NCBI GenBank assembly: GCA_943372515.1
Contig: CALRYY010000001.1
Coordinates: 62,001-126,000 of the forward strand
Reading direction: 5' to 3'
Length of the DNA stretch: 64,000 nucleotides
Origin: RAM1 sp943372515
GTDB lineage: Bacteria; Pseudomonadota; Gammaproteobacteria; Burkholderiales; Burkholderiaceae_C
Below, piece by piece: positions 32,541-39,975 of the stretch. Position numbers and translations under genes: made by a program. The number at the start of each line of letters is the position of its first letter. Position 1 is the stretch's first letter. The notes beneath the pieces are model-generated. The model had not been told where the DNA came from and did no database searches. It saw nothing but the letters and a program-made list of their open reading frames with translations.

Positions 32541-33956
32541 ATGAACTACCTGAGCACCCGAGGGCACGCTGACCGCAAGCGTTTTTGCGAAATCCTGCTG
32601 GAGGGCCTGGCGCCCGATGGCGGCCTGTATTTGCCCGAGCGCTATCCGCAGATTGATGCCGCCACACTGACCAGGTGGCGCGGCCTGAAGTACGCCGATC
32701 TGGCGTTCGAGATCCTGTCGCTGTATATCGACGACATTGCGGCGGCCGACCTCAAGGCCATTTGCCACAAGACCTACACCGAGGAAGTCTTTGGCACGCC
32801 GCAGATCGTCCCGCTCAAGAAACTGGATGGCATCCTGTCGCTTGAAGCCCTGTCCAATGGCCCCACGCTGGCCTTCAAGGACATGGCCATGCAACTGCTG
32901 GGCAATCTGTTCGAGTACGAGCTGGCCCGCCGGGGTGAAGAGCTCAACATCCTGGGCGCCACCAGTGGCGACACCGGCAGCGCGGCTGAATATGCGATGC
33001 GCGGCAAGAAGGGCGTGCGCGTCTTCATGACATCGCCGCACGGCCGCATGAGCCCGTTCCAGCAGGCGCAGATGTTCAGCCTGCAGGACGCCAACATCCA
33101 CAACCTGGCGTTGCACGGTGTGTTCGACGACTGCCAGGACATCGTCAAGGCCGTGTCCAACGACCTGGCTTTCAAGCGCCAGTACAGGATCGGCACGGTC
33201 AACTCCATCAACTGGGCGCGTCTCGTCGCCCAGGTGGTGTATTACTTTGCCGGCTACCTTCAGGCCACCTCATCGAATGAGCAGAAGGTCAGTTTCACCG
33301 TGCCCAGCGGCAATTTTGGCAACGTGTGCGCGGGCCATGTGGCGCGCAGCATGGGCCTGCCCATCGCGCAGCTCGTGGTAGCCACCAACGAAAACGACGT
33401 GCTGGACGAGTTCTTTCGAACCGGTGTGTACCGGGTGCGCGGCGCGGCCGACACGCATGAAACGTCCAGCCCGTCGATGGACATTTCCAAGGCCAGCAAT
33501 TTCGAGCGATTTGTGTTTGACCTGCTGGGCCGCGACGGTGCGCGGGTCAAGGACCTGTTCGGCGCGCAACTTGCAGCCAACGGCCAGTTTGATTTGAGCG
33601 CCGACCCGCTGTTTGCCGATGCAGCAGGCCAGTACGGTTTTGTCAGCGGCCGCAGCACCCATGCAGACCGCCTGGCGACGATCCGCGCCACCTGGGAGCA
33701 GCATGGCGTGATGATCGACACGCACACGGCCGACGGCGTCAAGGTCGCGCGCGAGCACCTGCAGCCCGGCGTACCCATGATCGTGCTGGAAACGGCGCTT
33801 CCCATCAAGTTCGCCGCCACCATCGTGGAGGCACTGGGCCGCGAGCCTGAGCGTCCCGCGAAGTTCGAGGGCATTGAGGATTTGCCCAAGCGCGTGACGG
33901 TGCTGGCCGCCGACGTGAAGGCGGTGCAGGCCTACATCACCGCGAACGCCGGTTGA
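32541..33956 (+). CDS. thrC: Threonine synthase
   Basis: The 471-residue PLP enzyme converts O-phosphohomoserine to threonine. The PLP lysine K113 is in NGPTLAFKDMAMQLLG. Other motifs are NILGATSGDTGSAAEYAMRG, RMSPFQQAQMFS, NSINWARLVAQVVYY and FTVPSGNFGNVCAGHVARSMG. Its length and N-terminal region (MNYLSTRGH) fit the long proteobacterial class. It directly abuts the toxin stop codon, so in this strain it probably depends on read-through from alaA-hom and on the toxin-antitoxin promoter. Confidence 0.96.
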   Translation: MNYLSTRGHADRKRFCEILLEGLAPDGGLYLPERYPQIDAATLTRWRGLKYADLAFEILSLYIDDIAAADLKAICHKTYTEEVFGTPQIVPLKKLDGILSLEALSNGPTLAFKDMAMQLLGNLFEYELARRGEELNILGATSGDTGSAAEYAMRGKKGVRVFMTSPHGRMSPFQQAQMFSLQDANIHNLALHGVFDDCQDIVKAVSNDLAFKRQYRIGTVNSINWARLVAQVVYYFAGYLQATSSNEQKVSFTVPSGNFGNVCAGHVARSMGLPIAQLVVATNENDVLDEFFRTGVYRVRGAADTHETSSPSMDISKASNFERFVFDLLGRDGARVKDLFGAQLAANGQFDLSADPLFADAAGQYGFVSGRSTHADRLATIRATWEQHGVMIDTHTADGVKVAREHLQPGVPMIVLETALPIKFAATIVEALGREPERPAKFEGIEDLPKRVTVLAADVKAVQAYITANAG

Positions 33957-33957
33957 C

Positions 33958-34491
33958 ATGAAGGTCGCTGGTTTTGCGGGTTACTCGGGCGCCGGCAAGA
34001 CCACGCTGGTCGAGCGGCTGATACCGGCCCTGAAGGCCCGGGGCCTGCGCGTGTCGGTCGTCAAGCACGCCCACCACCGCTTTGACATTGACCACCCCGG
34101 CAAGGACACTTTCCGCCATCGCCAGGCGGGCGCGTTTGAGGTGGTGGTGGCCTCTGACCGGCGCCTGGCGCTCATGCGCGAATTCGAGCAGCCCGCGCAG
34201 CTCACCGTGCACCACCTGCTGGCCGAGCTGTACGAGGGGGTTGACTGGGTGCTGGTAGAGGGCTTTCGCGACAGCAACCTGCACAAGCTGGAGGTCTGGC
34301 GGGCCGAAGCGGGGCATCCCGCGCGCTACCCTGACGACGATTTCATCGTGGCCATCGTGACTGACTCACCCGCGCGCCTGCCCGAAACAACCCTGCGGCC
34401 TGTGCTGGACCTGAACGACGCAGAGGCGGTTGCAAGCTGGCTGGTCGACAATGGCGACCGGTTTGACTACGTGGCAGAGATGTACTCATGA
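33958..34491 (+). CDS. mobB: Molybdopterin-guanine dinucleotide biosynthesis adaptor MobB
   Basis: The 177-residue P-loop GTPase has Walker A FAGYSGAGKTTLVERLI and the family signature VSVVKHAHHRFDIDHPGKDTFRHRQAGA. It binds MobA and GTP during formation of molybdopterin guanine dinucleotide, although in E. coli it is not essential. It starts one base after thrC ends, and moeA overlaps its stop by four bases, so thrC, mobB, moeA, moaD and moaE form one run of genes. mobA itself is not in the window. Confidence 0.94.
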   Translation: MKVAGFAGYSGAGKTTLVERLIPALKARGLRVSVVKHAHHRFDIDHPGKDTFRHRQAGAFEVVVASDRRLALMREFEQPAQLTVHHLLAELYEGVDWVLVEGFRDSNLHKLEVWRAEAGHPARYPDDDFIVAIVTDSPARLPETTLRPVLDLNDAEAVASWLVDNGDRFDYVAEMYS

Positions 34492-35738
34492 ACGCGCCTT
34501 CTTCCCCGGCCCCGGCACCCGCGCGCGCGCCGCTGCGTTCGCTGGACGAAGTGCTGGCCGACCTGCTGGGCCGCGCCAGTGCGCTGGACGGCGCGCAGCA
34601 GGTATCCACCTTTGACGCCGACGGCCGCGTGCTGGCGCAAGACCTGGTGTCTGCGTTGCAGGTGCCCCCGCACGACAACAGCGCCATGGACGGCTACGCG
34701 GTGCGTGTCGCCGACCTGGCCGCGGGCAAGCCTCTGCCGGTGGGCCAGCGCATCGCTGCCGGCGCGCAAGGCGTGGCATTGGCGCCCGGCACTGTGGCCC
34801 GCATTTTCACCGGCGCGCCGGTGCCGCCGGGCGCCGACGCGGTGGTCATGCAGGAAGAGGCCGTGGTCGTCAGTGACGGCGTCGTGCACTTCAATGGCGC
34901 GCCTGCCGTTGGCCAGCACATCCGCCGGTCCGGCGAAGACGTGACCCGTGGCGCCGTGGTGCTGCCCCGGGGGCGGCGGCTGGACGCAGCCGCGCTGGGC
35001 ATGGCCGCCAGCATCGGTCTGGCGCGGGTGCCCGTGGCGCGCCGTCCGCGTGTGGCGCTTTTTTCCACGGGTGACGAACTGGTGCTGCCCGGTGATGTGC
35101 CGCCGGACCAGATGAAGCCCGGCGCCATCTACAACTCCAACCGGTTCTTTCTGCGCACATTGCTGCTGCGCCTGGGCTGCGAGGTGACAGACCTGGGCGT
35201 GGTGCCCGACAAGCTGGACGCGACTGTGGGCGCCCTGCGAGGCGCCGCGCAGGGCCACGACCTGATCGTCACCAGCGGCGGTGTGTCAGTGGGTGAAGAA
35301 GACCATGTCAAGCCCGCCGTGCAGGCCCTGGGCACGCTGGAGCTGTGGCAGCTGGCCATCAAGCCCGGCAAGCCGTTTGCGTACGGCCGCGTGGGCGGGG
35401 CGCACTTCATCGGGCTGCCTGGCAACCCGGTGTCCAGCTTTGTCACGTTCTTGCTGCTGGTGCGCCCCTTCATCCTGAAGCTGCAGGGCGCCACGGACCT
35501 TACTGTGACGCCCATGGCGGTGCGCGCCGACTTCAGCTGGACCAAGGCTGACAAACGCCGCGAATTCCTGCGCGTGCGGCGCAACGCTGGCGGCGGGCTG
35601 GACCTGTTTGCCAACCAGAGTTCGGGCGTGCTTACGTCCATGGTCTGGGGGGATGGGCTGGTGGATACGGCGCCCGGGCGTGTTATCGCGCCGGGCGACC
35701 TGGTGCCGTTCATTTCGCTGGCCGAGTTGCTCGCATGA
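34488..35738 (+). CDS. moeA: Molybdopterin molybdenumtransferase MoeA
   Basis: The 416-residue enzyme inserts molybdate into adenylylated molybdopterin. Domain order is typical: domain I/II with PPHDNSAMDGYAVRVADL and ARIFTGAPVPPGADAVVMQEE, and domain III with FSTGDELV, IVTSGGVSVGEEDHVK and GLPGNPVSSFVTF. Domain IV is a C-terminal barrel ending VPFISLAELLA. The protein is a single MoeA without a periplasmic-binding or MogA fusion. It overlaps mobB by ATGA and lies 10 bp before moaD. Confidence 0.96.
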   Translation: MNAPSSPAPAPARAPLRSLDEVLADLLGRASALDGAQQVSTFDADGRVLAQDLVSALQVPPHDNSAMDGYAVRVADLAAGKPLPVGQRIAAGAQGVALAPGTVARIFTGAPVPPGADAVVMQEEAVVVSDGVVHFNGAPAVGQHIRRSGEDVTRGAVVLPRGRRLDAAALGMAASIGLARVPVARRPRVALFSTGDELVLPGDVPPDQMKPGAIYNSNRFFLRTLLLRLGCEVTDLGVVPDKLDATVGALRGAAQGHDLIVTSGGVSVGEEDHVKPAVQALGTLELWQLAIKPGKPFAYGRVGGAHFIGLPGNPVSSFVTFLLLVRPFILKLQGATDLTVTPMAVRADFSWTKADKRREFLRVRRNAGGGLDLFANQSSGVLTSMVWGDGLVDTAPGRVIAPGDLVPFISLAELLA

Positions 35739-35748
35739 AGGGGCTCAC

Positions 35749-36000
35749 ATGAAAGTCCAGGTTCGCTATTTCGCGTCCATCCGCGAGGCCATCGGTCAGG
35801 GCAGCGAGCCTGTGCAGACGCAGGCGACCACAGTGGGTGCGCTGCGCGACGAGCTCATCTCGCGCGGCGGCGCTCATGCCAGCAGTCTGGCGCGCGGCAC
35901 GGCCGTGCGTGCCGCGCTCGACCAGGCCCTGTGCGACGACACGTCCATGCTGCACGAAGGCTGTGAAGTGGCTTTCTTTCCGCCCGTCACAGGCGGCTGA
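35749..36000 (+). CDS. moaD: Molybdopterin synthase sulfur carrier subunit MoaD
   Basis: The 83-residue ubiquitin-fold protein carries sulfur as a C-terminal thiocarboxylate. It starts MKVQVRYFASIREAIG and ends FFPPVTGG, with the obligatory glycine pair G82-G83. An open frame further upstream overlaps moeA and is not real. It works with MoaE, encoded 15 bp downstream, to convert cyclic pyranopterin to molybdopterin. Confidence 0.95.
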   Translation: MKVQVRYFASIREAIGQGSEPVQTQATTVGALRDELISRGGAHASSLARGTAVRAALDQALCDDTSMLHEGCEVAFFPPVTGG

Positions 36001-36015
36001 ACCGGCCAGACGGCA

Positions 36016-36486
36016 ATGGTGCGCGTATCCATCCAGCAGCACGACTTCAACGTCGCTGACGAAATTGCCGTCCTGCGTGCGGGCGATGCGCGCGTAGGTG
36101 CGGTGTGCAGTTTCATCGGCACTGTGCGCGACCGCAGCGACGGTGCGTCGGTGAGTTCGATGGAGCTGGAACACTACCCCGGCATGACCGAGCGCGCCAT
36201 CGAGGCCATGATCGACGACGCCCATCGGCGTTTTGACATCCACGGCGCGCGCGTGATCCACCGCGTGGGTCTGTTGCAGCCGCTGGACCAGATCGTGCTT
36301 GTGGTCGTCACATCAGCGCACCGCGCAGAGAGCTTTCGCGCGTGTGAGTTTTTGATGGACTACCTCAAGACTCAGGCCCCGTTCTGGAAGAAAGAGCAGA
36401 CGCCGCAAGGTGCGCGCTGGGTCGACGCAAGGGTGGCGGACGACGCCGCGCTGGCTCGCTGGGGCATCACTGTGCCCAACGCCTGA
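36016..36486 (+). CDS. moaE: Molybdopterin synthase catalytic subunit MoaE
   Basis: The 156-residue protein is the large subunit of molybdopterin synthase. It has CSFIGTVRDRSDGASVSSMELEHYPGMTE, HRVGLLQPLDQIVLVVVTSAHRAESFRACEFLMDYLKTQAPFWKKE and the catalytic lysine in FWKKEQT. Residues and order match the family throughout. It is the last gene of the molybdenum cofactor block; the MarR gene converges 22 bp away. Confidence 0.96.
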   Translation: MVRVSIQQHDFNVADEIAVLRAGDARVGAVCSFIGTVRDRSDGASVSSMELEHYPGMTERAIEAMIDDAHRRFDIHGARVIHRVGLLQPLDQIVLVVVTSAHRAESFRACEFLMDYLKTQAPFWKKEQTPQGARWVDARVADDAALARWGITVPNA

Positions 36487-36508
36487 CCGCGCCCCGCGGG
36501 TCGGCTGG

Positions 36509-37030
36509 TCAGTCCTGCCCGGGCCGCACAAACGGCGCCCGGGCCTCGTGTTCCAGCCCGTCGGTCAGCTGCTGCAACAGCTCCACCAGCGCCGCCTGTT
36601 GCGGTGCCGACAGCGGGGCCAACAGGCGCCGGTAAGCCTTTTCTGCCGGCTTTTGTGCCTGTGCCAGCAAGGCCGTGCCTTCGCTCGACAGGGCGACCGC
36701 CAGGTTGCGTTTGCTGTCGGGCGCGGGCGAGCGCTGGACCAGGCCCCGCGTTTCAAGCCCGCGCAGCACCCGCAGCACGGTGACCTTGTCAAAACCCAAA
36801 GCGCGCGCCAGCGTGGACTGGTCCATGCCGGGGCTTGCACGCAGCACCGTCAGCACACCAAACTGGGCGGGCGTCAGGCCGACGGCGCGGCACTCGTCCT
36901 CAAAAACGGCGGCGGAAATCTGGTGCGCGCGGCGCAGCAAAAAGCCAGGGCGGGCGTACAGGCGCGACAGGTCGGGGGTATTGGCGATGTTTTCAGGCAC
37001 TGTTGGCGCACACAGACTCAGGGAATCCAT
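36509..37030 (-). CDS. MarR-family transcriptional regulator
   Basis: The 173-residue protein has the winged-helix fold of MarR. Visible segments are LTPAQFGVLTVLRASPGMDQSTLARALGFDKVTVLRVLRGLETRGLVQRSPAPDSKRNLAVALSSEG, spanning the recognition helix and wing. The effector is unknown; MarR proteins near aromatic monooxygenases often respond to phenolic compounds. It is divergent from a Bug receptor and FAD monooxygenase, across 61 bp that contains repeated AGTTAsCAT sequences, and probably represses both directions. Confidence 0.92.
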   Translation of the reverse strand: MDSLSLCAPTVPENIANTPDLSRLYARPGFLLRRAHQISAAVFEDECRAVGLTPAQFGVLTVLRASPGMDQSTLARALGFDKVTVLRVLRGLETRGLVQRSPAPDSKRNLAVALSSEGTALLAQAQKPAEKAYRRLLAPLSAPQQAALVELLQQLTDGLEHEARAPFVRPGQD

Positions 37031-37046
37031 GGATTGTGCCTTGCGA

Positions 37047-37075
37047 AGTTACCATCAGAATAGTTAGCATGCAAA
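37047..37075. promoter_or_regulatory. Candidate MarR operator between the regulator and the Bug receptor
   Basis: AGTTACCAT (37047) and AGTTAGCAT (37062) are 15 bp apart, and the second overlaps the near-palindrome TTAGCATGCAAA (37064-37075). The site lies inside the 61-bp divergent promoter region. Confidence 0.45.
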
Positions 37076-37091
37076 CACATGGAGATGATTC

Positions 37092-38078
37092 ATGACCGCA
37101 AACCTGAATCTGCTGGCCCGTCTGTGCCGAGCCGTATTGCCCGCGCTGTTGCTCGCCGCAGGGGGCAACGCCATGGCCCAGCCCGCCGCTCAGGCGCCGC
37201 TGCGGTTGATTGTCCCGTTCACACCGGGCACCGGCATCGACCTGATCGCGCGCACGGTGGGCCCCAAGCTGGCTGAACGGCTGGGCCGCCCCGTGGTGGT
37301 GGACAACCGGGCGGGCGCCTCCGGCAATATCGGCACCGAAGCCGTGGTGCGCGCCGCGCCCAACGGCCAGACGCTGCTGGTCAGTGTGAACACGCTGGTC
37401 ATGAACCGCAGCCTGTATCCCAAGCTGCCCTTTGACCCGGTCAAGGACCTGATGCCGGTGTCGCTGACCAGCTGGGGTCAGCTTCTGCTGGTGGCCCACC
37501 CCGGCACAGGCTACCGTACCGCCACGGAGCTCGTTGCGGCTGCCAAGGCGCGCCCGGGCCGCATCAACTACGCGTCACCCGGCGTGGGCACGCCCCACCA
37601 CCTGTCCATGGAGCTGTTCAAGGCGACGGCCGGCGTATACATCACGCACATCCCGTACCGTGGCACGGGCCCGGCGTTGACCGACTTGCTGGGCGGGCAG
37701 GTAGACGCCATGTTCCTGCCGATCCATGTGGCGCTGCCGCACGTGCGCAGCGGCCGGCTGGTGGCGCTGGGCCTGGGCAGCGACAAGCGCCATGCGCTGC
37801 TGCCGCAGGTGCCCACCCTGACCGAGGCCAAGGCCGGCAATCTGAACGTGGACATGTGGTACGGCATTTTTGCGCCGCCGGGCACGCCGGCGGAGTTTGT
37901 GGCGCGCCTGAACCGGGAGCTGAAAGACATCCTGGCGCTGCCTGATGTGCGTGCTGCTTTCGAAACCCAGGGCATGGACCCGGCCAGCAGCACGCCGGAA
38001 GACTTTCGCCGCCTGGTAGAGCAGGACGCGGCGCGGTGGGCGCAGTTGATCAAAGCCCAGAACATCACTGCCGAATGA
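37092..38078 (+). CDS. Bug/TctC-family periplasmic solute-binding protein
   Basis: The 328-residue protein is a tripartite tricarboxylate transporter receptor of the Bug family, hugely expanded in Burkholderiales. A signal peptide (about residues 1-33, ending near GNAMAQP) is followed by the typical PLRLIVPFTPGTGIDLIARTVGPKLAERLGRPVVVDNRAGASGNIGTEAVVRAAPNGQTLL. It would bind a carboxylated compound in the periplasm. No tctA/tctB membrane genes are nearby, so it is an orphan receptor. It shares an operon (TGA/ATG overlap) with the monooxygenase, pointing to an aromatic or heterocyclic acid. Confidence 0.93.
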   Translation: MTANLNLLARLCRAVLPALLLAAGGNAMAQPAAQAPLRLIVPFTPGTGIDLIARTVGPKLAERLGRPVVVDNRAGASGNIGTEAVVRAAPNGQTLLVSVNTLVMNRSLYPKLPFDPVKDLMPVSLTSWGQLLLVAHPGTGYRTATELVAAAKARPGRINYASPGVGTPHHLSMELFKATAGVYITHIPYRGTGPALTDLLGGQVDAMFLPIHVALPHVRSGRLVALGLGSDKRHALLPQVPTLTEAKAGNLNVDMWYGIFAPPGTPAEFVARLNRELKDILALPDVRAAFETQGMDPASSTPEDFRRLVEQDAARWAQLIKAQNITAE

Positions 38079-39325
38079 CCATGAAAATTGCCATCGTGGG
38101 CGGCGGCATCGGCGGCCTGGGCCTGGCACTGGCGCTGCATGCGCGCGGCCTGCCGTGCGATGTGTATGAGGCTGTGCCCGAGGTGCGCGAGATCGGCGTG
38201 GGCATCACGCTGCTGCCACACGCCATGCGCGAGCTGGCGGCGCTGGGCCTGCAGCCCGCGCTGGAGGCGGCGGGCATCGAAAACCTGGAAAGCGTGTTCT
38301 TCAATCGCTACGGCCAGTTCATCTACCGCGAGCCGCGCGGGCGGCATGCCGGCTATGCGCTGCCCGAGGTCGGCATCCACCGCGGCAAGCTGCACCGGGT
38401 GATGTATGACGCGGTGCTGGCGCGCCTGGGGCCGCAGCATGTGCATACCGACCACCGTTGCCTGAGGGTGGAGCAGGGCGGCACCGGGGCCACGGTCCAT
38501 TTCGCGCGCCAGTCAAACGGGCAGCCGCTGCCGCCTGTGCAGGCTGATGTGGTGGTGGCCTGCGACGGTGTGAATTCCGCCGTACGAAGGCAGTTCTATC
38601 CTGGCGAGCAGGTCGCCTTTGCAGGCATCAACACCTGGCGTGGCGTCACGCGTCACAAGCCCATCCTGTCGGGCAAGTCGTACCTGCGCATCGGCTCTAT
38701 CGACACCGGCAAGATGGTCATCTACCCCATCGTGGACAGCGCCGATGCTGATGGCCTGCAGCTCATCAACTGGGTGGCCGAGATCAAGCGGCCCGATGCC
38801 AGCATGAACGACTGGAACCAGGGCGGCCGGGTGGACGACTTCATTGACATCTTTGCCGATTGGCGCTTTGACTGGCTGGACGTGCCCGCGCTGATCCGCG
38901 GCGCGGCGCAGATCCTGGAGTACCCCATGGTGGACCGTGACCCGGTGGCGCAATGGACGTTTGGCTGCGTCACCTTGCTGGGCGATGCGGCTCACCCCAT
39001 GTACCCGCGCGGCAGCAATGGATCGGCCCAGGCGCTGATCGACGGGCGCACCCTGGCCGAGGAACTGGCCAGTTTGCCCCAGGGTGCAGACGCACGCGCA
39101 GCCTTGCAGGCCTATGAGGCACAGCGCCTGCCTTTGACAGCCCGCATCGTGCAAACCAACCGCTCGGTGCCGCCGGACTTCATCAACATCAAGGTCGATG
39201 AGCTGTCAGGCGGCAAGCCGTTCAACCACATTGATGACCTGATCAGCCAGGAAGAGCTGCGCCAGATCTCGGACAACTACAAGCAGATTGCCGGCTTCTC
39301 GCTGGATGCGGTGCGCCAGGGTTGA
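38075..39325 (+). CDS. FAD-dependent aromatic-ring monooxygenase (PhzS/salicylate-hydroxylase-like)
   Basis: The 416-residue flavoprotein hydroxylase has the FAD motif KIAIVGGGIGGLGLALALHARG at its N terminus, the DG motif VVVACDGVNSAVRRQFYP, and GDAAHPMYPRGSNGSAQALIDG for FAD ribityl binding. Overall order resembles the PhzS-type 'flavin-dependent oxidoreductase' group. It would use NAD(P)H and oxygen to hydroxylate an aromatic or heteroaromatic acid; the exact substrate is unknown. The start ATG at 38075 overlaps the receptor stop; another ATG is at 38081. Regulation is probably by the divergent MarR protein. Confidence 0.9.
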   Translation: MTMKIAIVGGGIGGLGLALALHARGLPCDVYEAVPEVREIGVGITLLPHAMRELAALGLQPALEAAGIENLESVFFNRYGQFIYREPRGRHAGYALPEVGIHRGKLHRVMYDAVLARLGPQHVHTDHRCLRVEQGGTGATVHFARQSNGQPLPPVQADVVVACDGVNSAVRRQFYPGEQVAFAGINTWRGVTRHKPILSGKSYLRIGSIDTGKMVIYPIVDSADADGLQLINWVAEIKRPDASMNDWNQGGRVDDFIDIFADWRFDWLDVPALIRGAAQILEYPMVDRDPVAQWTFGCVTLLGDAAHPMYPRGSNGSAQALIDGRTLAEELASLPQGADARAALQAYEAQRLPLTARIVQTNRSVPPDFINIKVDELSGGKPFNHIDDLISQEELRQISDNYKQIAGFSLDAVRQG

Positions 39326-39335
39326 TCGCGCCGGC

Positions 39336-39890
39336 TCAGTTGAGGTAGCGCGGCTTGCCTGCGGGCTCTGCGCTCATGTCGCGCGCTCGCGGCGGCAGGG
39401 CCCAGCTGGCCTGCGTCAGCGCCTGGTCCACCAGGTGCACAAAGCCCTGCATCAGCTGGGGGTCCAGCTCCAGGCGGAAACTGCGGGGGTTGTCGCCACC
39501 GGGCGGGTTCTCTTGAAACTCCAGCGCCACCATGCTGCCCGCCAGGTGGGTGATGGCCAGGTCGGTCACCAGCAGTGGCTCTTCGCCCAGCGGCAGCCTG
39601 GCCTGCTTCTCGATGTAAGGGGTGTCAAAGTCTGCTGCCTGCAGAAACTCCTGCTTGCGAAAGTCGGCCAGCATCTGCTTCATGTGGTCGTCGGCAGCGG
39701 CGCCCGATGTGATGCTGGACTCCAGGCTGACGAGCTGGTCCGTCAGCACCTTGTGCATCATGGGCCACAGCTCCAGCATGAGCCTGCGCGTGAACCACAG
39801 GCGCAGCTCCTCGGCGTCGCTGGTGTTGATGCGCACAAGCAGGCGGTCCTGCTCGCGCAGATAGGTAACCGACAGCTGGTGAATTTTCAT
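39336..39890 (-). CDS. Conserved hypothetical cytoplasmic protein, 184 residues
   Basis: I recognise the general look of a Burkholderiales-restricted hypothetical, but no named domain. It starts MKIHQLSVTYLREQDRLLVRINTSDAEELRLWFTRRLMLELWPMM and has regular alternating charged and hydrophobic helices, without signal peptide or membrane span. It lies alone between the monooxygenase (convergent) and clpB (divergent), 85 bp from clpB. A protein quality control link with clpB would be pure guesswork. Confidence 0.8.
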   Translation of the reverse strand: MKIHQLSVTYLREQDRLLVRINTSDAEELRLWFTRRLMLELWPMMHKVLTDQLVSLESSITSGAAADDHMKQMLADFRKQEFLQAADFDTPYIEKQARLPLGEEPLLVTDLAITHLAGSMVALEFQENPPGGDNPRSFRLELDPQLMQGFVHLVDQALTQASWALPPRARDMSAEPAGKPRYLN

Positions 39891-39940
39891 TCGCTTGATT
39901 CTAGTCAGCCCGAAGGCGGAGGCGATATGTCAAAGTGACC

Positions 39941-39966
39941 CTTGAAAACCTGTGGATAACCCCAAG
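39941..39966 (+). promoter_or_regulatory. Sigma-32-type heat-shock promoter of clpB
   Basis: CTTGAAA (39941-39947) and CCCCAAG (39960-39966) are 12 bp apart, matching the sigma-32 consensus CTTGAAA-N11-16-CCCCATnT. The clpB ATG lies only 10 bp after the -10 element, so the transcript could be leaderless or nearly so. Confidence 0.65.
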
Positions 39967-39975
39967 CTGCCCGCC

